In this document: positions 59,518 through 64,000 of the stretch, piece by piece
Layout: each line of letters starts with the position of its first letter
Position numbering within the stretch: the stretch's first letter is position 1
Assembly (NCBI GenBank): GCA_030549495.1
Contig: JAUIRK010000069.1
Coordinates: forward strand, 372,001-436,000
Reading direction: 5' to 3'
DNA length: 64,000 bases
Origin: Nectonema munidae
Lineage: Eukaryota; Nematomorpha; Nectonematoida; Nectonematidae
Made by a program: the position numbers and the translations under genes
The notes under the pieces: generated by a model
The model's database searches: none
Told to the model about the DNA's origin: nothing
What the model saw: the letters and a program-made list of their open reading frames with translations, nothing else

Positions 59518-61324
59518 ATTTAGATATTGACCCGCTTTCTGCTCCCTCATTGCTGCATCCATTGCGATTATGGATGAGAGTAAACATTCGTAAGATACTA
59601 TTTATTGATTTAAATCTTCGTGCGTGTTACCATTGGCATTTATTATTGGTGTAATTCTATCATCATCGATGCATGCGCACAAGCTCTAAATTAGGTTGAA
59701 GCATGGCTTGTGAAACGTCCAAATAAAATTGACCTGAAAAATAATTAATTAGCAGCAATCTATACTTTTTATAAGGAAAAAACTTTAAGAAAATATGTTT
59801 TTTTTTTATTGAAAAATGAATTGATAAAAAAATTATTTCAATATTGAATGTAAATTGTGAAAGTATTTTGCTAAGATATATCAAAATATAAACTAGTTTA
59901 ATGAGAAACAGGGTAATATTTTCTATTTTTGCCTAGAGCATTTTTACGAGCATATCGATTCTGCATAAGTTCATAGATACTCGATTTTATTTTTAAACAC
60001 ATTTCCGTCTTGAAAATTTTTTGTCGAACAGTTTTGCCATTTAAAACATCTGGAAAACATCAAGGATAAGTGTAAATTGTGTCAATTTACTCTTAAAATC
60101 TATCTTTTTAAATGGGTTTCTTTTTAAATATATAAATTCAAAGCAGATTGATTATCTTATTTTATTTTAAAAATATATTTTCAAAAACTAAAACCTTTTA
60201 ATTTTGTTGGCTTCCGCATAAACCTCATAAAACCTGCAATTAATTAAAACGTTAGTGTATTCGAATAAAGCTCTTCTTCGTTTTAGCTAAATTGGCGGAG
60301 CGGCGATCATAATAAGAAAGTTTTAGTTTATGAAAATATCATTTAAAAATGGCATTATTTAATCTTAAGCATACGCCTAAAATTCTCTTTTTCATAACAG
60401 ACGGCTTCGCAAGCCTGTTTACAAGAATGGAGCTGAAGTTTGTGTTATTTTTTTTTGAATTTTACTCTGCTTTCTTTATCATAATATATACTACTTCCGA
60501 CTCCAAAGCCCTGCACATAACAAGATGAATCATTAAGAGGCTCTTGAATGCCTATGTTGGTTAGTTAAGTAGATAGCTAGTTAGAGGCTAATTAGGAAGT
60601 TTGATCATTTAGTTCAGTAAATGTGTTTTTTATCAAAGTTTTTTCAGAACTTTTGAACAATAGGGATTCCAGTTTCCTTTTAAGGCTTTGAGGACAAGTG
60701 TGACATCAGTCATTGCTCCAAGTAGGAGTAAAATTTGTCGCCTTTAAATGTATAAAATTTCATTGAAAAAGAAAACAGATATTGAGTCCTCAAATTCTTC
60801 CCCTTAATCACTTAAATAAATAATACGAACACGGAAAAAGCTACAAAATTTGAGGTCTAATGAAACAAAAGTGGTCTGCGCTAATGGTAAAGGTGCCGTG
60901 GGGTGTTTTCATCACAATTGCACCGCTTGTATCGAACTATGAGAAAAGTAGGCTTGATGACGGATCGAAGCCCAGTATCTAACCAACCTTACGCACGCCT
61001 CCTTATATAGAAGAGCTACTAAGCATAGCAAGGAGAACGCGTGAGGACTGAATGCCAACGAGGAAAGCTGGCGTTTTTTTCAATAGCCCGGGGCTGGCTT
61101 AAAGCATTGGTTATAGTCCTCATATTTTCCCCTTGGTTAAACGCACGAATGCCTAATAAAAGACCAATGGACAAAATGCTCATCAAATATGAGAAAAATA
61201 TTTGATAAATATCAAAATGGATAATGATCATTAAAATAGGCTTTCCTTTATAGATATTCAATCACTTTTTCCTGTTTAACAAAATATAAAATCGTATATA
61301 TTTTTATTATCAACACTGCTTTAA
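59518..61324. other. AT-rich stretch with one SINE
   Basis: No gene recognised. It holds SINE family 1 copy 5 (60898-61006) and TAG-rich simple sequence near 60560-60600; nothing else stands out. Confidence 0.5.
60898..61006 (-). mobile_element. tRNA-derived SINE, family 1, copy 5 (internal deletion)
   Basis: Minus-strand copy with the conserved body and A-box region. Part of the B-box neighbourhood is missing compared with the copy at 38196-38330. Confidence 0.6.
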
Positions 61325-61453
61325 CCCATCAAGTACCATAGAAATCAGACGATATCTAAAAAACGCAGACGATTTATATTCGAAGTCATTGAAAAAAGCA
61401 GACGAAGATGAAATTACTTATGTTCCCAAATGGGAGCATTGGGACTTAATGGG
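61325..61453. mobile_element. piggyBac-type MITE, copy B
   Basis: 129 bp, reverse orientation relative to 18108-18237 and clearly similar along its length. TTAA at the left and TTGA at the right, so one target copy has changed by one base. Confidence 0.7.
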
Positions 61454-62129
61454 TTGAAATATTTTACATTCTTAGATTCACGCATTGAAATAATTTGGAA
61501 TTAATGTTCTTAAATACTTAAAAATGATAACATATAAAGTTTTTATGAACATTTAAGCCGTATAAAAACATTTTTTACATCGTAGTCAGCTTTCTTAGTA
61601 AGGAATGGAGTTTCGTTACTTTGTCACAAAGCTGGCAAAATTGTTATTCCTTACACAGTTGGTATTATTTTCATTTGGTGCATTAGCCCATAGCCTCTTT
61701 TTTGACGTCCACCGGGTAGGTGACGATTGCAGCGTTTTTTGGGCGATGCAATGCCCGTTTTGATTTGATTTGATTTATTTAAAAAACAGGTTTTATAAAT
61801 CAAGGAGCAGAGAAAGAAAAGTCAGAGGCTAGCTCCTTTTATATGTATTTCATCGGACCAATCCATCAGGATAGGAAATCTGCTGAATTTCGTGTTGTGT
61901 TTAGGTAGGCCATGTCATCTTTCTTGGCGAGGATTTGTTTTCATGCTTTGCTCAGTAGCTTGTGGGTGGCGTTGTTTTTGCTGCCCGTGTTCTTGGTGCA
62001 CCTCCAGATTGCAGCAGTGCTGTTGCTGAATATTTTCGTACTCTTGTTGGTGAGGACTGTAGCTAAGAGTAGTAGTGCCAGTGATTCCGCTAGGAGTTAA
62101 TTCTAACTAAAGGGAAGATTAATACATAG
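61454..62129. other. Left border zone of the DIRS-like element
   Basis: No gene recognised. A segment of about 45 bp at 61686-61735 recurs in direct orientation at 62992-63040, so the element or a copy of its non-coding part probably reaches into this stretch; the exact border was not found. Confidence 0.4.
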
Positions 62130-64000
62130 ATTAGCATTACTTGAGGTAAAGCCAAGGCGGTTCCACAAACATGTACTGTCTCATTTTGATAGGATTTATA
62201 ATTGGGAAGTTTTTACTGATGAGATTCCAGAAAAAGAAGCATGTATTGTGGTTAATAGGCAAGTCCATTAGTACTTTGTAGAGGTTTTTTCCCTGTTTGA
62301 AGTAATTCGTGATGGTACAATGTATGTAACCTAAAAAAGCCTCTAAACTTTTTTTTGATGCGCGGGTTCCATTTTTAGGCATTTTAGATTGATCATGGCA
62401 ATTTTGAGTCTACCTTGTGTGGAAAGCTTATTGTTTTCATCTTGAGGTTCAGAATAATGCCAAGATATTTTATCTTAGAACAGGGTTCCAGTATGGACTT
62501 TTCAATGCTTATGATTACATTGCATTCAGTGGTAAGGAAGGATTGTAGTTTACTTGTGATGATTTTAGTTGTAGTTTTTTCCGGGCTTAGAATGGGAATA
62601 TCATCGATATAGAAGAGGATTTCGAACTTAATTTTTCCGGGTCTTTCTTTGAAGGTGTTGATTAAACATTTCAGGGTGAATTGCAGTATGCTTGAGACGA
62701 AGTTCGCCCCCATAGGTAATCCTTTAAATACATAATTCGGAAATGTATGGGTTGTATTCCTTAAATACAACGGATGCCAAAGAACTAATACCATAGAAGA
62801 CATTTTTGATATCGAGTTTACATGCGTGCCAGGAGGATTTGTCAAGGTATCTTAGACTAGTTGTTGCGAAAAGAGAAATACGTTCTTTTTTGAAGAGTTC
62901 TTTTGTGAAATTGTAGTTCTGGATGTATCGTACTCCATTATTACTTTTGGGAATGATATCTTACTTTTCTAGAGAATTTCACCTCATGCATAGCCTCTTT
63001 TTTGACGTCCACCCTGATTGGTAAAGGTGGCGATTGAATTGTTGAGATTATAACCCAACAGGATATTTTTAGGGTGGAGGTACGTGACAAGTCCCCCTGA
63101 GGAGATCTTGAGCTGTTGAGCTTGTTCTCACTTCTGTGATAAGTACAGTACCAGAGGCTCTCTACCTGAGACTGGAATTCCCGTCTAAGCGAAGGGCTTC
63201 ATCATACACTTCAGGGGCTGGGTCTATGGTCGAGAGGCTGGAAGCATGCAATAGAGGAGGCAACAAGATGTTGGAGAGCAATGAGGAGCGGGACAATATG
63301 TCTTGTTCCTTAACAGTGAACCCAGTAATCGATTTCAAGAGGCAGTTGAGGTTGTCCATCTTGGTAGACACAACCCCTGTGATCTGTCAAATGGAATCAT
63401 CTATTCGTTGTTCCAATGCCATTACCGGGTTCTGTAACACAGCAGTCGTTTCTTTTAGGGTTGCAGATAAATCAGTCAGGAAGATTTAGGAATTTTTTTC
63501 GATTAGATTGCTCCTTAACAAGGCCTTAGGTCGTAACTCCTGTTGAATCAGGTCATAGGCTCGGGCCATCTGAGACTCTGAAGCCTGAGGGAGCCTTGCT
63601 CTAGTTATTATGAGAGCTCTGCAGGCACTTACTATTTGATCCGACAGAGTAAAATGCGGGACAGAGCTTGGAGCTTCCATGAAATGGGTGGCTTCTAACC
63701 AACGGCTGGCGACACCAGATGATTCCAAACGTCATCTGACCATAACTAATACCATGAGGCTTTTAATCCAGGGTCCACAGAAGGCTTTCTGAGTTTAGTG
63801 TAGAGTTGGGCTCTAGAGGTGGAAGAAGCAAGGGGATCATTGTGAGATCTCATCTTGGGGCATGCCGGTATGGCCTATCTTAAGGGGTTGAAGTGAATAT
63901 GCTAGCAGAGGGCACTTGCGGCAGTGGAGGTGTGATAGTAGGCCGCAGAGGGACTTCTGTCCGTGCAGCAGGGTCTTGAGGAGGCAGTGCTGTTTCTGAG
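62130..64000 (-). mobile_element. DIRS-like (tyrosine recombinase) retroelement, fossil, runs off the window
   Basis: Minus-strand element. Its parts in order from the right edge are a gag-like region (about 63160-63730), a reverse transcriptase (about 62390-62845) with GLPMGANF, the catalytic YIDD and KIKYLGIILN, all characteristic of the DIRS/Ngaro lineage, and an RNase H-like part (about 62137-62380). No recombinase gene or terminal repeat set is visible in the window. It looks broken, with a handful of interruptions in the visible part, and of moderate age. Treated as a fossil; no finer detail given. Confidence 0.65.

Noticed and set aside
61912-62100. Hydrophobic plus-strand open frame resembling a membrane peptide
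   Set aside because: It lies at the border of the DIRS-like element, without an upstream promoter, homologue or splice support.

Overview
This is an AT-rich animal nuclear sequence. Split genes with GT-AG introns, tRNA-derived SINEs, non-LTR retrotransposons and hAT, piggyBac, pogo and mariner-type DNA transposons all say metazoan. An animal haem peroxidase with the architecture common in ecdysozoans makes an arthropod or near relative the best guess, but the species cannot be fixed from the window.

Layout. (1) About 1-16,000, plus strand: a secreted-type animal haem peroxidase, cut at its 5' end by the window edge, with 13 visible exons (291-16,001). (2) 16,002-22,744: intergenic, holding two MITEs with recognisable ends and other dispersed repeats. 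(3) 22,745-44,340, minus strand: a complete MCM5 gene (replicative helicase subunit) in 13 exons, giving an unbroken 750-residue protein. Its introns hold a 135-bp tandem array, SINEs, hAT MITEs and an inverted pair of LINE fragments. Its first intron uses a GC donor. (4) 44,341-48,687: upstream of MCM5, with two tRNA-derived repeats, a 166-bp (TTC)n tract, an R1/Jockey-like LINE and a 69-bp retroposed element. (5) 48,688-57,383, plus strand: two exon-like open segments in compatible phase, perhaps one gene (weak resemblance to the NSL1/KANSL1 family), separated by a transposon island that includes two piggyBac genes head to head. (6) 57,384-64,000: a short hAT element with clear ends, further repeats, and a broken DIRS-like element running off the right edge.

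The two firm genes are unrelated in function: peroxidase (extracellular or secretory oxidation chemistry) and MCM5 (DNA replication in the nucleus). They converge tail to tail across about 6.7 kb. Nearly everything else is mobile DNA. No unknown multi-gene system is visible. The most unusual item is a family of very short (about 70 bp) retroposed copies with long, clean target-site duplications, possibly from a small structured RNA.
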